This document shows, piece by piece, positions 19,586 to 28,831 of a stretch of DNA of 64,000 bases. Made by a program: the position numbers and the translations under genes. How positions within the stretch are numbered: the stretch's first letter is position 1; every line of letters starts with the position of its first letter. The notes beneath the pieces were generated by a model. That model was given only the letters and a program-made list of their open reading frames with translations. It did no database searches and was not told the origin of the DNA. Location of the stretch: the NCBI GenBank assembly GCA_051920445.1, contig JBPPLN010000001.1, positions 682,001 through 746,000 on the forward strand, written 5' to 3'. This DNA comes from CAG-177 sp003514385 (lineage in GTDB: Bacteria > Bacillota > Clostridia > Oscillospirales > Acutalibacteraceae).

Positions 19586-21187
19586 TTACCACTCGTCGTT
19601 TTCGTCGGCGAGCACGGCATAGGCGCAGCGCACACCGTCGACTCCGGCGGACACTATTCCGCCCGCATATCCCGCGCCCTCGCCGCAGGGGTAAAGCCCA
19701 CGGATATTTGACTGATATATCTCGTCGCGCAGAATGCGCACGGGCGAAGACGAGCGGGTCTCGGGCGCCGTGAACACGGCTTCGGGCATAGCGAAGCCCT
19801 TGAGCATTCTGTCCATCTTCAAAAGCGCGTCTGCATATGTATCCGTCACTTTCTTCGGCAGTATCTTTCTCAGGTCGCTCATCACCACTCCCGTCGGGCA
19901 GCTCGGATGAACCGCGCCGAGGCGGGTCGAGGGTCTGTCCGCAAGGAAATCGCCGACAAGCTGCGCCGGGGCTGTGTAATCGCTGCCGCCCGCAAGAAAT
20001 GCCGCGTGTTCGATCTTTCTCTGCATATCCATTCCCGCGAGCGGATGGTCGCTGCCGAAATTCTCCGGCTCGATGCCGACGAGCAGCGCGCTGTTCGAGT
20101 TCTCCGCGTCGCGCCCGTATTCGCTCATGCCGTTGACGACTATTCCGCCCTCTTCGCTCGCCGCGTTGACCACCGTGCCGCCGGGGCACATACAAAATGT
20201 ATAAGCTCCGCGCCCGTGTTCCGGGTGGCAGGCGAGCTTATAGTCCGCCGCGCCGAGCGCGGGATGCCCGGCAAAGTCGCCGTACTGCGCGCGGTCGATG
20301 AACTCGCGAGGATGCTCTATTCGCGCGCCTACCGAAAACGGCTTCTGCATCATCTTGACCCCGTGGGCATAGAGCGTTCTCACGGTGTCGCGCGCCGAAT
20401 GTCCGGTACAGAGCAGGACGGTATCGGTCTCGATATCCTCAAAATGCCCGTCGTGCTCGGTCTTCACGCCGTGGATATAGCCGTTTGCAACTATTATATC
20501 CGTCATTTTGCAGTTGAATCTGATTTCACCGCCGAGCGAGATTATCTCTTTTCTGATATTGCGGACAACCTCGGCAAGACGGTCGGTGCCGATATGCGGC
20601 TTTGCCGACCAGCGTATCTCCTCTGGCGCGCCGTGGTTCGCAAGCTCGTCTATGACAAAGCGGCAGAGCGGGTCTTTTATGCCCGTTGTGAGCTTGCCGT
20701 CCGAAAACGTGCCCGCGCCGCCCTCGCCGAACTGAACGTTCGATTCAGGATTGAGTCTGCGTTCGCGCCAAAAAGTCTGAACATCTTTTTGCCTGTCTTC
20801 GATATGCGAACCGCGCTCGAGAATGAGCGGCTTGAAGCCCGCCCGGGCGAGAGCAAGCCCCGAAAACATGCCTGCGGGGCCGAATCCGACTATAACAGGG
20901 CGCAGTTCGCTCGTGCGCTTTACCTCCGGGGGGGTAAAGTCAACTTTCTTTACCGTTTCAACACCAGAGCCGCAACGCTTGAGAATCGCGTTTTCGTCGC
21001 CGTCAACATCAACTTCTACATTATACACAAAGAAAATGTTGTCCTTTTTGCGCGAATCGACCGCTTTTTTCGTCACTCTCAGTGTGCGTATTCTGTTTTC
21101 GTCAAGGCGAAGAACTTTACCTGCCGCGCGCCTGAGATCGTGTTCGTCCGCAGTCAGCGGAAGCTTTATCTGATTTATTTTAAGCAT
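19586..21187 (-). CDS. FAD-dependent oxidoreductase (COG2509-like)
   Basis: The 533-residue protein has an N-terminal alpha/beta extension (about 1-95, with RKKDNIFFVYNVEVDV), then a Rossmann FAD site PVIVGFGPAGMFSGLALARAG (near 98-118) and the QFGEGGAGTFSDGKLTTGIKD block typical of this uncharacterised NAD(FAD)-dehydrogenase family. A C-terminal GLYPCGEGAGYAGGIVSAGVDG segment completes the FAD fold. Biochemical role is unknown. It is the last gene of an apparent feoA-feoB-flavoprotein-flavoprotein transcription unit, 12 nt after the preceding gene, so a link to iron or redox state is possible (inference). Confidence 0.85.
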   Translation of the reverse strand: MLKINQIKLPLTADEHDLRRAAGKVLRLDENRIRTLRVTKKAVDSRKKDNIFFVYNVEVDVDGDENAILKRCGSGVETVKKVDFTPPEVKRTSELRPVIVGFGPAGMFSGLALARAGFKPLILERGSHIEDRQKDVQTFWRERRLNPESNVQFGEGGAGTFSDGKLTTGIKDPLCRFVIDELANHGAPEEIRWSAKPHIGTDRLAEVVRNIRKEIISLGGEIRFNCKMTDIIVANGYIHGVKTEHDGHFEDIETDTVLLCTGHSARDTVRTLYAHGVKMMQKPFSVGARIEHPREFIDRAQYGDFAGHPALGAADYKLACHPEHGRGAYTFCMCPGGTVVNAASEEGGIVVNGMSEYGRDAENSNSALLVGIEPENFGSDHPLAGMDMQRKIEHAAFLAGGSDYTAPAQLVGDFLADRPSTRLGAVHPSCPTGVVMSDLRKILPKKVTDTYADALLKMDRMLKGFAMPEAVFTAPETRSSSPVRILRDEIYQSNIRGLYPCGEGAGYAGGIVSAGVDGVRCAYAVLADENDEW

Positions 21188-21199
21188 ACTTTTTCTCCG

Positions 21200-22396
21200 T
21201 TAAATAGATTTTGCCGCGCTCTCCCCTGCGAGCAGACCCGAAGCCCACGCCCATTGGAGATTGAAGCCGCCGCAGCCGCCGTCAACATCGAGAAGCTCCC
21301 CGGCGCAGAAAAGCCCGGGCACTTTCTTTGACTCAAGCGTTTCGCGGTCGAACTCATTTATATTGACTCCGCCGCGCGTGACCTGCGCATTTTGGAAGCC
21401 TTTAGTGCCGTCAAATGTTATTTTGAAGTTTTTCGCCGTGCGCGCGAGATTCAGCAGTGCATTTCTGCCGAGCGACTGCGTGTCCGACTTTGAATCAACA
21501 CCCGCCGTCTTTATAACCGCCGCTCCGACGGCACGCGGCAGAATGCCTATCAGCATATCCTCGCATTTCCCGCCGAGTCCCGACAAGAAATCAGCTATCT
21601 CCCGCTCCCCCATCGACGGAATTAAGTCGAGCGACGCGCTGACGGGCGAACGCTTCGCCGCCTTTGCTATGTCCGCGCTTATCTCCATCGCGGCTATGCC
21701 TGAAAGCCCATAATCAGTAAAGAGCAGCTCCCCGCGCGAGGTTCGCCCTGCGGCGCTTATCACCGCATCGTGGACTCGCATACCCTTGAGCTGCCTCAGC
21801 TGCTTGTCCGGCGAGGTCAGCTGGACGAGCGATGGGTAGAGTTCGGTCACTGTGTGCCCGAGCGATGAGAGAAGCTTATACCCGCTCCCGTCCGAGCCCT
21901 GCGACGGCGACGCACAGCCGCCCGCGCAGATTATAATCTCCCGCGCTCTGTACCGCCCGTTTATCAAAAAGCCATCGGCGGTTTTCTTTATACCCTCGCA
22001 CTTGTCCTCGCATATGCTTTTCACCCCGAGGCGTTCCGCCTCAAAGCGTAGGCAGTCGAGCACGCCTGACGCGGTGTTGCTCATCGGATAGACTCTGCCG
22101 CAGCTGTCGCTGTAGGTCAAAAGCCCGATGCTTTTAAAAAATTGCAGAACCCGCTGCTCGTCGTATTTCTCGAACACCGAATCGGCAAATTCGCGGTTGG
22201 TGTAGCCGTGCGACCGGGCGTTGAGATTCGTCAGATTGCATCTGCCGTTTCCCGTGGCGAGTATCTTCTTGCCGACACGGGGCAGCCGCTCGAGCATGGC
22301 GACGCAAAGCCGCGGCAATGTGCGTTTTGCGCTTATCGCCGCCGCAAGCCCCGACGCTCCCGCGCCGACTATCAATATGTCAAAGCTCTCTTTCAT
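21200..22396 (-). CDS. HI0933/YhiN-family flavoprotein
   Basis: The 398-residue protein has a dinucleotide-binding N-terminus (DILIVGAGASGLAAAISAKR, about 6-25), the GKKILATGNGRCNLTNLN signature of PF03486, and the C-terminal VPGLFCAGELLDVDGGCGGFNLQWAWASG motif. These oxidoreductases (also called aminoacetone-oxidase-like) are common but poorly characterised; length is normal. An AAAGGA site precedes the ATG. It starts 16 nt after feoB and is followed 12 nt later by a second flavoprotein. Confidence 0.9.
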   Translation of the reverse strand: MKESFDILIVGAGASGLAAAISAKRTLPRLCVAMLERLPRVGKKILATGNGRCNLTNLNARSHGYTNREFADSVFEKYDEQRVLQFFKSIGLLTYSDSCGRVYPMSNTASGVLDCLRFEAERLGVKSICEDKCEGIKKTADGFLINGRYRAREIIICAGGCASPSQGSDGSGYKLLSSLGHTVTELYPSLVQLTSPDKQLRQLKGMRVHDAVISAAGRTSRGELLFTDYGLSGIAAMEISADIAKAAKRSPVSASLDLIPSMGEREIADFLSGLGGKCEDMLIGILPRAVGAAVIKTAGVDSKSDTQSLGRNALLNLARTAKNFKITFDGTKGFQNAQVTRGGVNINEFDRETLESKKVPGLFCAGELLDVDGGCGGFNLQWAWASGLLAGESAAKSI

Positions 22397-22412
22397 GTCA
22401 TTTTCCTTTGCT

Positions 22413-24380
22413 TTATATCAGAAGAGCGATGCAATACACCGCAAAGCTCACTGTCCACGCTGTTATAAATTCAAAAATCAAAACTTTTAAAGTGCTCTTT
22501 GTCCCCAGCTCGCGCCGAAGAGCCGCGACCGCCGCAACGCACGGCATACTCAGCAGAGAGAAGCTCATAAACGCGCACGCCGCCTGCGGAGAAATTATAT
22601 CTCTCACACTCTGCGCCGAGCCTATTAAAATACCGAGCGTGCTGACCGTCGTTTCCCTCGCGACAAGCCCGCTGATAAGAGCCACGCAGCACCGCCAGTC
22701 GCTGAGTCCGAGCGGAGAGAATATAAACGATATCGCGCCGCCTATCCTGCCGAGCATACTGAATTTTGCGTCGGCGGCATGATGCATGGAGAAATCAAAA
22801 TAACCGAGCGCCCAGATAACGACGCTCGCCGGGAATAGCACCGCACCCGCTTTTTTCAAGAATTCGCGCAGCCTGTCGCGCACATAGCGAAGCGCCGAGC
22901 GCACGGACGGCATACGGTATTCTGGCAGTTCAAAGATAAACGGCGGTTCGTCTCCCTTGAAAACCCATTTTTTAAGTATCAGCGAACCCACACAGGCGCA
23001 GGCTATGCCGAGCGAATAAATCAAAATCACGGCGACCCAGCGCACATCTGGGAAGAACGCCGAGATAAGCATGGCATAGACGGGCATTTTCGCGCTGCAC
23101 GACATGAACGGTATGACCGCCGCGCAGATTTTCTTTTCGCGCCCCGCGTGCAGAGTGCGCGTGCTCATCAGCGCGGGCACGGAGCAGCCGAAGCCCATGA
23201 ACAGCGGGACGAACGACTTGCCGCCGAGACCGAGCAGACGCAGCGGATAATCCGCGATAAACGCGCCGCGCGCCATATATCCGCAGTCCTCGAGCAGACC
23301 CAGAAAGAAGAACAGCAGGGCTATCTGCGGCAAAAACGAGCACACCGAGCCGAGACCAGCGAGGATTCCCCCGCAGACGAGATCTTTTACCCATTCGGAC
23401 GCTCCGAGCGAACCGAGCAGGCGCATCAGGGCATCGGCAAGAGTGCCGTTTATAAACGAATCTGCCAGTTCGCCGAGCCTCGTGCCGAGCGAGCCGAAGG
23501 TGAGATAAAACACAGTCAATACCGCCGCCAGAAACAGCGGCACGGCAGCAAAGCGGTTGAGCAGGATTTTATCCGCGCGGCGGGAAAAATCCCCTCCGCT
23601 TCGTTTGCTTTTTCTGAGCGTCTTTTTGCAGACGCTGTCGGTAAACCTATATATATGCGAAACGGTCAGCAGTTCGCGGTCGAAATTCTCCGTCTCGTTC
23701 GATGATATCAGATTTTCAACTGCCTGCGCTTCTCTATGAGAAAGCAAATCGCAGGCGCTTATGTCCCCTCGCATGAGCCGCAGAGTTCCAAGTCCTATCG
23801 GAATATTCTTCTCTTTGCAGACGGGCGATATCAGTTCTGCTATAAGCTTCGCACCGTCGGGCAGAAAATCATATCGCGGACTTGATATTTTCTCTTGAAG
23901 CGCGTTTTCGCACGCCGCGAGCAGTTCGTCAATCCCCGTATTTTCCGCCGCGCTGACTGACACCGCACGGATGCCGAGCAGCTCGCCTAAGAGATTATAA
24001 TCGAGCTTATCGCCGCGCTTTTTGAGTACATCGGTCATATTCAGCGCCGCAACCGTCGGCACGCCGAGAAGCTCAAGCTGAACAGTTAAATATAAGCTGC
24101 GCTCAAGGTCGTTTGCGTTGATAACATTGATTATCAAATCGGGCTTTTCGTTTATAAGAAAACCGAGCGCCGCGCCCTCTTCGTCCGAGAGCATGCGCAG
24201 AGAATATATCCCCGGCAGATCAACAAGCTCCGCGCCGTGAAAGCTTTTTATTATCCCCGAGCGCTTCTCAACCGTCACGCCCGGCCAGTTGCCGACATGG
24301 CAGTCCGAGCCTGTCAGGAGATTAAAGAGCGTTGTCTTGCCGCAGTTCGGGTTGCCTGCGAGTGCAATGCGTATGCTCAT
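22413..24380 (-). CDS. feoB: Ferrous iron transporter FeoB
   Basis: FeoB imports Fe(II) under anaerobic conditions. The 655-residue protein starts MSIRIALAGNPNCGKTTLF with the G1 loop, VDLPGIYSL (G3) and NMTD (G4), then a helical GDI-like linker and the polytopic membrane domain with the Gate motifs (LGLLEDCGYMARGAF, GFGCSVPALMSTRTL). The ATG at 24380 overlaps the feoA stop as ATGA, indicating translational coupling. Slightly shorter than many FeoB proteins but complete. Confidence 0.95.
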   Translation of the reverse strand: MSIRIALAGNPNCGKTTLFNLLTGSDCHVGNWPGVTVEKRSGIIKSFHGAELVDLPGIYSLRMLSDEEGAALGFLINEKPDLIINVINANDLERSLYLTVQLELLGVPTVAALNMTDVLKKRGDKLDYNLLGELLGIRAVSVSAAENTGIDELLAACENALQEKISSPRYDFLPDGAKLIAELISPVCKEKNIPIGLGTLRLMRGDISACDLLSHREAQAVENLISSNETENFDRELLTVSHIYRFTDSVCKKTLRKSKRSGGDFSRRADKILLNRFAAVPLFLAAVLTVFYLTFGSLGTRLGELADSFINGTLADALMRLLGSLGASEWVKDLVCGGILAGLGSVCSFLPQIALLFFFLGLLEDCGYMARGAFIADYPLRLLGLGGKSFVPLFMGFGCSVPALMSTRTLHAGREKKICAAVIPFMSCSAKMPVYAMLISAFFPDVRWVAVILIYSLGIACACVGSLILKKWVFKGDEPPFIFELPEYRMPSVRSALRYVRDRLREFLKKAGAVLFPASVVIWALGYFDFSMHHAADAKFSMLGRIGGAISFIFSPLGLSDWRCCVALISGLVARETTVSTLGILIGSAQSVRDIISPQAACAFMSFSLLSMPCVAAVAALRRELGTKSTLKVLIFEFITAWTVSFAVYCIALLI

Positions 24381-24610
24381 CGCAGCACCGTCAGCCTTAT
24401 GCACTTCGCCTGCGAGCGTCTGAGCCCGAGCTCGCAGCCGCGCACCGTGACAGTCACCGGGTCGCCGAACGGCGACGAGATGCCGGCGGTCAGCAGAGTC
24501 CCGGGAGTCAGCCCCAGATCAAGCAACCGGCTGCGCCGCGTGCCGGAAATAAGAAGCGATTCGATATACCCGCTCTCGCCGGGAGCGAGCCTGTCGGCAG
24601 TAGTTGTCAT
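24377..24610 (-). CDS. feoA: Ferrous iron transport accessory protein FeoA
   Basis: The 77-residue protein (MTTTADRLAPGESGYIESLL...) is an SH3-like FeoA: GTRRSRLLDLGLTPGTLL is the family core. FeoA binds FeoB and is required for efficient transport. The ATG at 24610 follows GGAGAG at good spacing; an upstream in-frame extension would read through the promoter. First gene of the feoAB-flavoprotein operon. Confidence 0.9.
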   Translation of the reverse strand: MTTTADRLAPGESGYIESLLISGTRRSRLLDLGLTPGTLLTAGISSPFGDPVTVTVRGCELGLRRSQAKCIRLTVLR

Positions 24611-24641
24611 ATGCTCTCCGTTCCACCGCCGTAACGGTAAA

Positions 24642-24670
24642 ATTATATTCCCACGCGCCCCGCTTGTCAA
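24642..24670 (-). promoter_or_regulatory. Promoter of the feoAB operon
   Basis: Perfect TTGACA (24670-24665) and TATAAT (24647-24642) on the minus strand with 17 bp between. No convincing Fur or DtxR operator was found on it. Confidence 0.85.
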
Positions 24671-24872
24671 CATCAACGCCGTGACGCGAATAATAATTGA
24701 CTTATCACGCCGCAAGTGGTATTATTAGGCTGAGAGAAAGTGAAAATGATGGGCGTTTTTTCTGATATCCGTGCAATAATTCTATTGTAACGGACAGGTT
24801 TTTTATTTTATAAAACGCCGCCCCGAAGTTGACATAAATATAAAAAACAACTTTTTCAGGGAGTGAATTTGT

Positions 24873-25820
24873 TTGAAGGGTATCATTCTCGCCGGCGGAT
24901 CCGGCACGAGGCTCTATCCTCTGACCATGGTTACGAGCAAGCAGTTATTGCCCGTATATGACAAGCCGATGATATACTATCCGCTGTCGACGCTCATGCT
25001 CGCGGGCATACGCGAAATACTCATAATCTCCACCATAGACGATACGCCCAAGTTCGAGCGTCTGCTCGGCGACGGAAGCCAGTTCGGTCTGAAGCTCTCC
25101 TACGCCGTCCAGCCCAAGCCCGAAGGACTCGCCCAGGCTTTTATAATCGGTGAGGACTTCATCGGCGACGACAGCGTTGCCATGGTGCTCGGCGACAATC
25201 TGTTCTACGGCAACGGCCTCGGCCATCTGCTCAGAGAGGCGGCGAAGCAGCAGAACAGAGCGACTATTTTCGGCTACTATGTCGAGAATCCGCAGAGCTT
25301 CGGCGTTGTCGAATTTGACGACGACGGCGTGCCGGTCTCGATAGTCGAAAAGCCCAAGCATCCGAAGTCGAACTACGCTGTAACGGGACTCTATTTCTAC
25401 GACAACAGGGTCGTTGAATACGCAAAATCGCTCAAGCCCTCCAAGCGCGGCGAGCTTGAGATAACCGACATAAACAAGATATATCTCGAAAACGGCGATC
25501 TCGATATCCGCCTTATGGGCAGAGGCTTCGCGTGGCTCGACACGGGCACCGTTGACGCACTGCTCGATGCGGCGAACTTCATCAAGACCGTTGAGCGCCT
25601 GCAGGGAATAAAAATCTCTGCGCCGGAGGAGATAGCCTATAACATGCGCTGGATAAGCAAGCGCGCTCTGCTCGAATCGGCGGAGAAATACGGCAAATCC
25701 TCCTACGGTCAGCATCTGCTCAGCGTTGCCGAGGGCAAGATACTCTACACGAGCAACGATATAAGCGGCATCGGTGAGCGCCCGCGCTGGGGCATCGAGA
25801 GCGAGCAGGAGAAGCGCTGA
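24873..25820 (+). CDS. rmlA: Glucose-1-phosphate thymidylyltransferase
   Basis: RmlA makes dTDP-glucose from dTTP and glucose-1-phosphate, the first step to dTDP-L-rhamnose. The signature GIILAGGSGTRLYPLT opens the protein, followed by SKQLLPVYDKPMIYYPLSTLM and VLGDNLFYG, WLDTGT near the end. It is 315 residues, slightly longer than the roughly 290 of the family because of a C-terminal extension (GKSSYGQHLLSV to the end). The start is a TTG 9 nt after AGGGAG. rmlC follows; rmlD lies 34 kb away and rmlB is not in the window. Confidence 0.95.
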   Translation: MKGIILAGGSGTRLYPLTMVTSKQLLPVYDKPMIYYPLSTLMLAGIREILIISTIDDTPKFERLLGDGSQFGLKLSYAVQPKPEGLAQAFIIGEDFIGDDSVAMVLGDNLFYGNGLGHLLREAAKQQNRATIFGYYVENPQSFGVVEFDDDGVPVSIVEKPKHPKSNYAVTGLYFYDNRVVEYAKSLKPSKRGELEITDINKIYLENGDLDIRLMGRGFAWLDTGTVDALLDAANFIKTVERLQGIKISAPEEIAYNMRWISKRALLESAEKYGKSSYGQHLLSVAEGKILYTSNDISGIGERPRWGIESEQEKR

Positions 25821-25857
25821 CCGCCAGTAGCATTGTTATGAAAGGTAATGACGATAT

Positions 25858-26409
25858 ATGAAAAAAATTGAAACTCCGCTTGACGGCGCGTTTATTATCG
25901 AGCCGCAGGTTTTTGGCGATGTGCGCGGCTGGTTCTACGAGAGCTATTCGAAGCAGAAGATGCACGACATCGGCATAGACGTTGAATTTGTTCAGGACAA
26001 CCGTTCTTTTTCGGCTCAGCAGGGCACGCTCAGAGGTCTGCACTGCCAGACTTCACCCATGGCGCAGACAAAGCTTCTGACCTGCCTGCGCGGCAGAATA
26101 ATGGATGTCGCGGTTGACATAAGACGCGGTTCGCCGACATACATGCAGTGGACGGCGGTCGAGCTCAGCGGAGAGAACAAGAAGATGTTCTTCATACCCA
26201 AAGGCTTCCTGCACGGCTTCGTGACGCTGACCCCCGATGTTGAAGTCTCATACAAGGTCGACGAATACTATGCCCCCGCAAACGACAGAAGCGTAAAGTT
26301 CGACGATCCGGATATCGGAGTTGACTGGGGCGTAAAGGTGCCTATTCTCTCGGACAAGGATATGAAAGCTCCTCTGCTCAAAGACAGCGATATCGAATTC
26401 ATCTATTAA
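25858..26409 (+). CDS. rmlC: dTDP-4-dehydrorhamnose 3,5-epimerase
   Basis: RmlC epimerises the keto sugar in dTDP-rhamnose synthesis. The 183-residue cupin shows the family opening GDVRGWFYESYSKQKM, QDNRSFSAQQGTLRGLHCQ with the catalytic His, VAVDIRRGSPTY and IPKGFLHGFVTL. Length is normal. An AAAGG site precedes the ATG; it starts 37 nt after rmlA, and a terminator follows, so rmlA-rmlC form a two-gene unit. Confidence 0.95.
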   Translation: MKKIETPLDGAFIIEPQVFGDVRGWFYESYSKQKMHDIGIDVEFVQDNRSFSAQQGTLRGLHCQTSPMAQTKLLTCLRGRIMDVAVDIRRGSPTYMQWTAVELSGENKKMFFIPKGFLHGFVTLTPDVEVSYKVDEYYAPANDRSVKFDDPDIGVDWGVKVPILSDKDMKAPLLKDSDIEFIY

Positions 26410-26416
26410 ATAAATC

Positions 26417-26453
26417 AAAGCGGACAGAGTGCTCACCCTGTCCGCTTTAGTTT
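26417..26453 (+). terminator. Terminator of rmlA-rmlC
   Basis: AAAGCGGACAG and CTGTCCGCTTT form an 11-bp stem with a 10-nt loop; only AGTTT follows, so the T tract is weak. Confidence 0.7.
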
Positions 26454-26763
26454 ACGCTGCACCCGGCAGGTGCGCTAAGAGGTTATCTTTGCTAAAATCC
26501 ACCGACCGTTTTATTTTTATATCTCAGGTTTGTCCGCTTGTAAATAGGGTTGGATATAAACCGCATCAGGAGCAAAGAAATTTCCCGCCGAATATATAAT
26601 TATTAAACAAAAACATTGGGATATTTTTAAAAATTATTTGCAATACAGCGCATATAATTGTAGAAAAGAACAACTTTTAAGACTAAAAATGCTACAATAG
26701 CAGTGTTGATCGAGAGAATGGTTTTTGCTTATTCTCACAAATATCCAAGAAGAGGTGTAAACT
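26454..26763. other. Intergenic stretch with no recognised gene
   Basis: About 310 nt between the rmlC terminator and the plsY-like start. It is AT-rich to the right and contains isolated -10-like hexamers (TATAAT near 26653, TACAAT near 26693) but no convincing -35 partner, no open frame with a ribosome site, and no tRNA. Confidence 0.5.
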
Positions 26764-27429
26764 GTGGAAAACGGTATACTGAAATATTTGCTTTTCGCTC
26801 TTGCAGGTTATGTTTCGGGAAGCATCATGTACAGCTACCTTATTCCAAAGCTGTTCTGCGGAGTCGATATCGTCAAAGAGGGCGAGGATCACAATCCCGG
26901 CATGACCAATGTTATGCGCTGCGTCAGCGTCAAGCTCGGCGTGCTCTGCCTCCTGCTTGATGTCGCAAAAGGCTTCGCTCCGGTATTTCTTGCAAAGCTC
27001 TATGTCCCCGACTTCAAAAATATGCTCTTTGCGCTCGTTATAGCGGCGCCGGTGCTCGGTCACGCTTTCACGCCCATACTCAAATTCAAGGGCGGCAAGG
27101 CAATCGCCACATCCTACGGCGTTCTGCTCGCGCTGATTCCAGACAGCTTCATAGTTCTCAGAATGGCTATAATAACCGCCATATTCAGCCTGATAATCAT
27201 AGTCAAGCCCGATTCGCTCAGAGTTATTATTTCTATGTTCATCTTTGCCGTCAGCAATTTCTTCTTTCATGACACCATGTCGTTCGTCATCGGCTCGCTG
27301 CTCGTCTCCGCCACGGTCATACTCAAGCACCTCATGAACTACGGCAACGAGAAATTCAAAGTCAGCCTCCCCTTCCACAAGAAGCATGAAGAAAGCGAAG
27401 GCGCGGCACAGGAATCAAAGCAGGAATAA
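26764..27429 (+). CDS. plsY: PlsY-like glycerol-3-phosphate acyltransferase
   Basis: PlsY acylates glycerol-3-phosphate from acyl-phosphate in the membrane. The 221-residue polytopic protein has the family motifs GSIMYSYLI, EDHNPGMTNVMR (motif 1, normally ending GATNVLR), DVAKGFAPV, and GHAFTPILKFKGGKAIATSYG (normally FxGGKGVAT). Several positions differ from the consensus (GKA for GKG, GMTNVMR), so it may be a divergent paralogue rather than the main PlsY. The C-terminus is a charged cytosolic tail. The start is a GTG after AGAGGTG. Single-gene unit. Confidence 0.8.
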   Translation: MENGILKYLLFALAGYVSGSIMYSYLIPKLFCGVDIVKEGEDHNPGMTNVMRCVSVKLGVLCLLLDVAKGFAPVFLAKLYVPDFKNMLFALVIAAPVLGHAFTPILKFKGGKAIATSYGVLLALIPDSFIVLRMAIITAIFSLIIIVKPDSLRVIISMFIFAVSNFFFHDTMSFVIGSLLVSATVILKHLMNYGNEKFKVSLPFHKKHEESEGAAQESKQE

Positions 27430-27444
27430 AGCAACAAAAAACAT

Positions 27445-27484
27445 ACCGACTGTAAAGTGACAAGCTTTGCGGTCGGTTATTTTT
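27445..27484 (+). terminator. Terminator of the plsY-like gene
   Basis: ACCGACTGTAAAG pairs with CTTTGCGGTCGGT (13 bp with two G-U), followed by TATTTTTAT. Confidence 0.85.
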
Positions 27485-27487
27485 ATA

Positions 27488-27532
27488 AAGACAAAAGCTG
27501 CAAAGTGCAGGTCAACCCTGCATTTTGCAGCT
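27488..27532 (-). terminator. Terminator of the tig-clpP-clpX operon
   Basis: On the minus strand AGCTGCAAAATGCAGG pairs with CCTGCACTTTGCAGCT (one mismatch), followed by TTTGTCTTT. Confidence 0.8.
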
Positions 27533-27538
27533 CAAATT

Positions 27539-28816
27539 TTATTCTGCTCCGACGGCACGCTTGCGGTGCGAGGGATTGCGCTCGATAAGCGGAGGAACCC
27601 CGTTTGCAACGCAGCCCGAGGTTATCGCAACGCGCTCAATCGTCGGGTCTGACGGCACATCGTACATGACCGGCTGGAGCACGGCTTCGATTATCGAACG
27701 AAGTCCGCGCGCGCCCGTGCCCTTTTCGAGCGTCTTGTCGGCTATCGCCTCAAGAGCGCCCATGTCGAAGTCGAGTTCGACTCCGTCAAGCTCGAACAGC
27801 GCCTTGTACTGCTTGGTTATGGCGTTCTTCGGCTCGGTGAGAATGCGCACGAGAGCGGTCTTGTCGAGCTCGTCGAGAGAAGTGAGCACCGGAAGTCTGC
27901 CGACGAGCTCGGGGATTATACCGAACTTGACGAGATCCTGGTGCACGACCTGCGAGAGCAGATCGCTCTTCTTGAGGTCGCTCTTGCTCTTGACATCGGC
28001 GTTGAAGCCGAGCGCAGAGCCGCCCATTCTCTTCTCGATTATCTTCTCGATGCCGTCGAATGCGCCGCCGCAGATGAAGAGGATATTCGAGGTGTCAACC
28101 TGGATGAACTCCTGCTGGGGATGCTTTCTGCCGCCCTGCGGGGGAACATTGGCAACCGTGCCCTCGATTATCTTGAGCAGCGCCTGCTGAACGCCTTCGC
28201 CGCTGACATCTCTTGTTATCGACGGATTCTCCGACTTTCTCGCTATCTTATCAATCTCATCGACGTAGATTATGCCGCGCTCGGCGCGCTCTATGTCGTA
28301 GTCCGCAGCCTGGATTATTCTGAGCAGGATGTTTTCAACATCCTCGCCGACATAACCGGCTTCGGTGAGCGTGGTCGCGTCCGCTATGGCGAACGGAACA
28401 TCGAGTATCTTCGCGAGGGTCTGAGCAAGCATCGTCTTGCCCACACCCGTGGGTCCGAGAAGAATGATATTGCTCTTCTGGATCTCAACATCGCTGTTCT
28501 TCGCGCTGTTTATTCTCTTATAATGGTTATAGACCGCAACACTCAGCGTTTTTTTCGCCTCGTCCTGACCTATAACATACTCGTCGAGCTTCTCTTTGAT
28601 CTCATGGGGCTTGGGGAGCGGCTTGTCGCTCGTGCGCTGACCGCCCTTGCGGCGGGAACGCTTTTCGTCCGCCTCAATTATATTGAGGCACTGCTCCACA
28701 CACTCGTTGCAGATATACACCCCCGGACCGGCAATAAGCTTCTCGACCTGATCCTGTGTTTTCTGGCAGAAAGAACAGCGGACTGTCCTTTCCCTCTTAT
28801 CATCATCACGCGGCAT
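27539..28816 (-). CDS. clpX: ATP-dependent protease ATP-binding subunit ClpX
   Basis: ClpX unfolds substrates and feeds them to ClpP. The 425-residue protein has the zinc-binding domain (Cys14, Cys17, Cys36, Cys39), Walker A GPTGVGKT (121-128), Walker B IIYVDEIDKIA, and the pore-loop/arginine-finger regions of AAA+ unfoldases. Length is normal. It is the last gene of tig-clpP-clpX, 15 nt after clpP, which fits joint expression of the chaperone and protease. Confidence 0.98.
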   Translation of the reverse strand: MPRDDDKRERTVRCSFCQKTQDQVEKLIAGPGVYICNECVEQCLNIIEADEKRSRRKGGQRTSDKPLPKPHEIKEKLDEYVIGQDEAKKTLSVAVYNHYKRINSAKNSDVEIQKSNIILLGPTGVGKTMLAQTLAKILDVPFAIADATTLTEAGYVGEDVENILLRIIQAADYDIERAERGIIYVDEIDKIARKSENPSITRDVSGEGVQQALLKIIEGTVANVPPQGGRKHPQQEFIQVDTSNILFICGGAFDGIEKIIEKRMGGSALGFNADVKSKSDLKKSDLLSQVVHQDLVKFGIIPELVGRLPVLTSLDELDKTALVRILTEPKNAITKQYKALFELDGVELDFDMGALEAIADKTLEKGTGARGLRSIIEAVLQPVMYDVPSDPTIERVAITSGCVANGVPPLIERNPSHRKRAVGAE

Positions 28817-28831
28817 AACAGCCCTCCGGAT

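Noticed and set aside
24611..24872. A Fur or DtxR operator in front of feoA.
   Set aside because: No convincing 19-bp inverted pattern around the promoter; iron control remains possible but is not visible.
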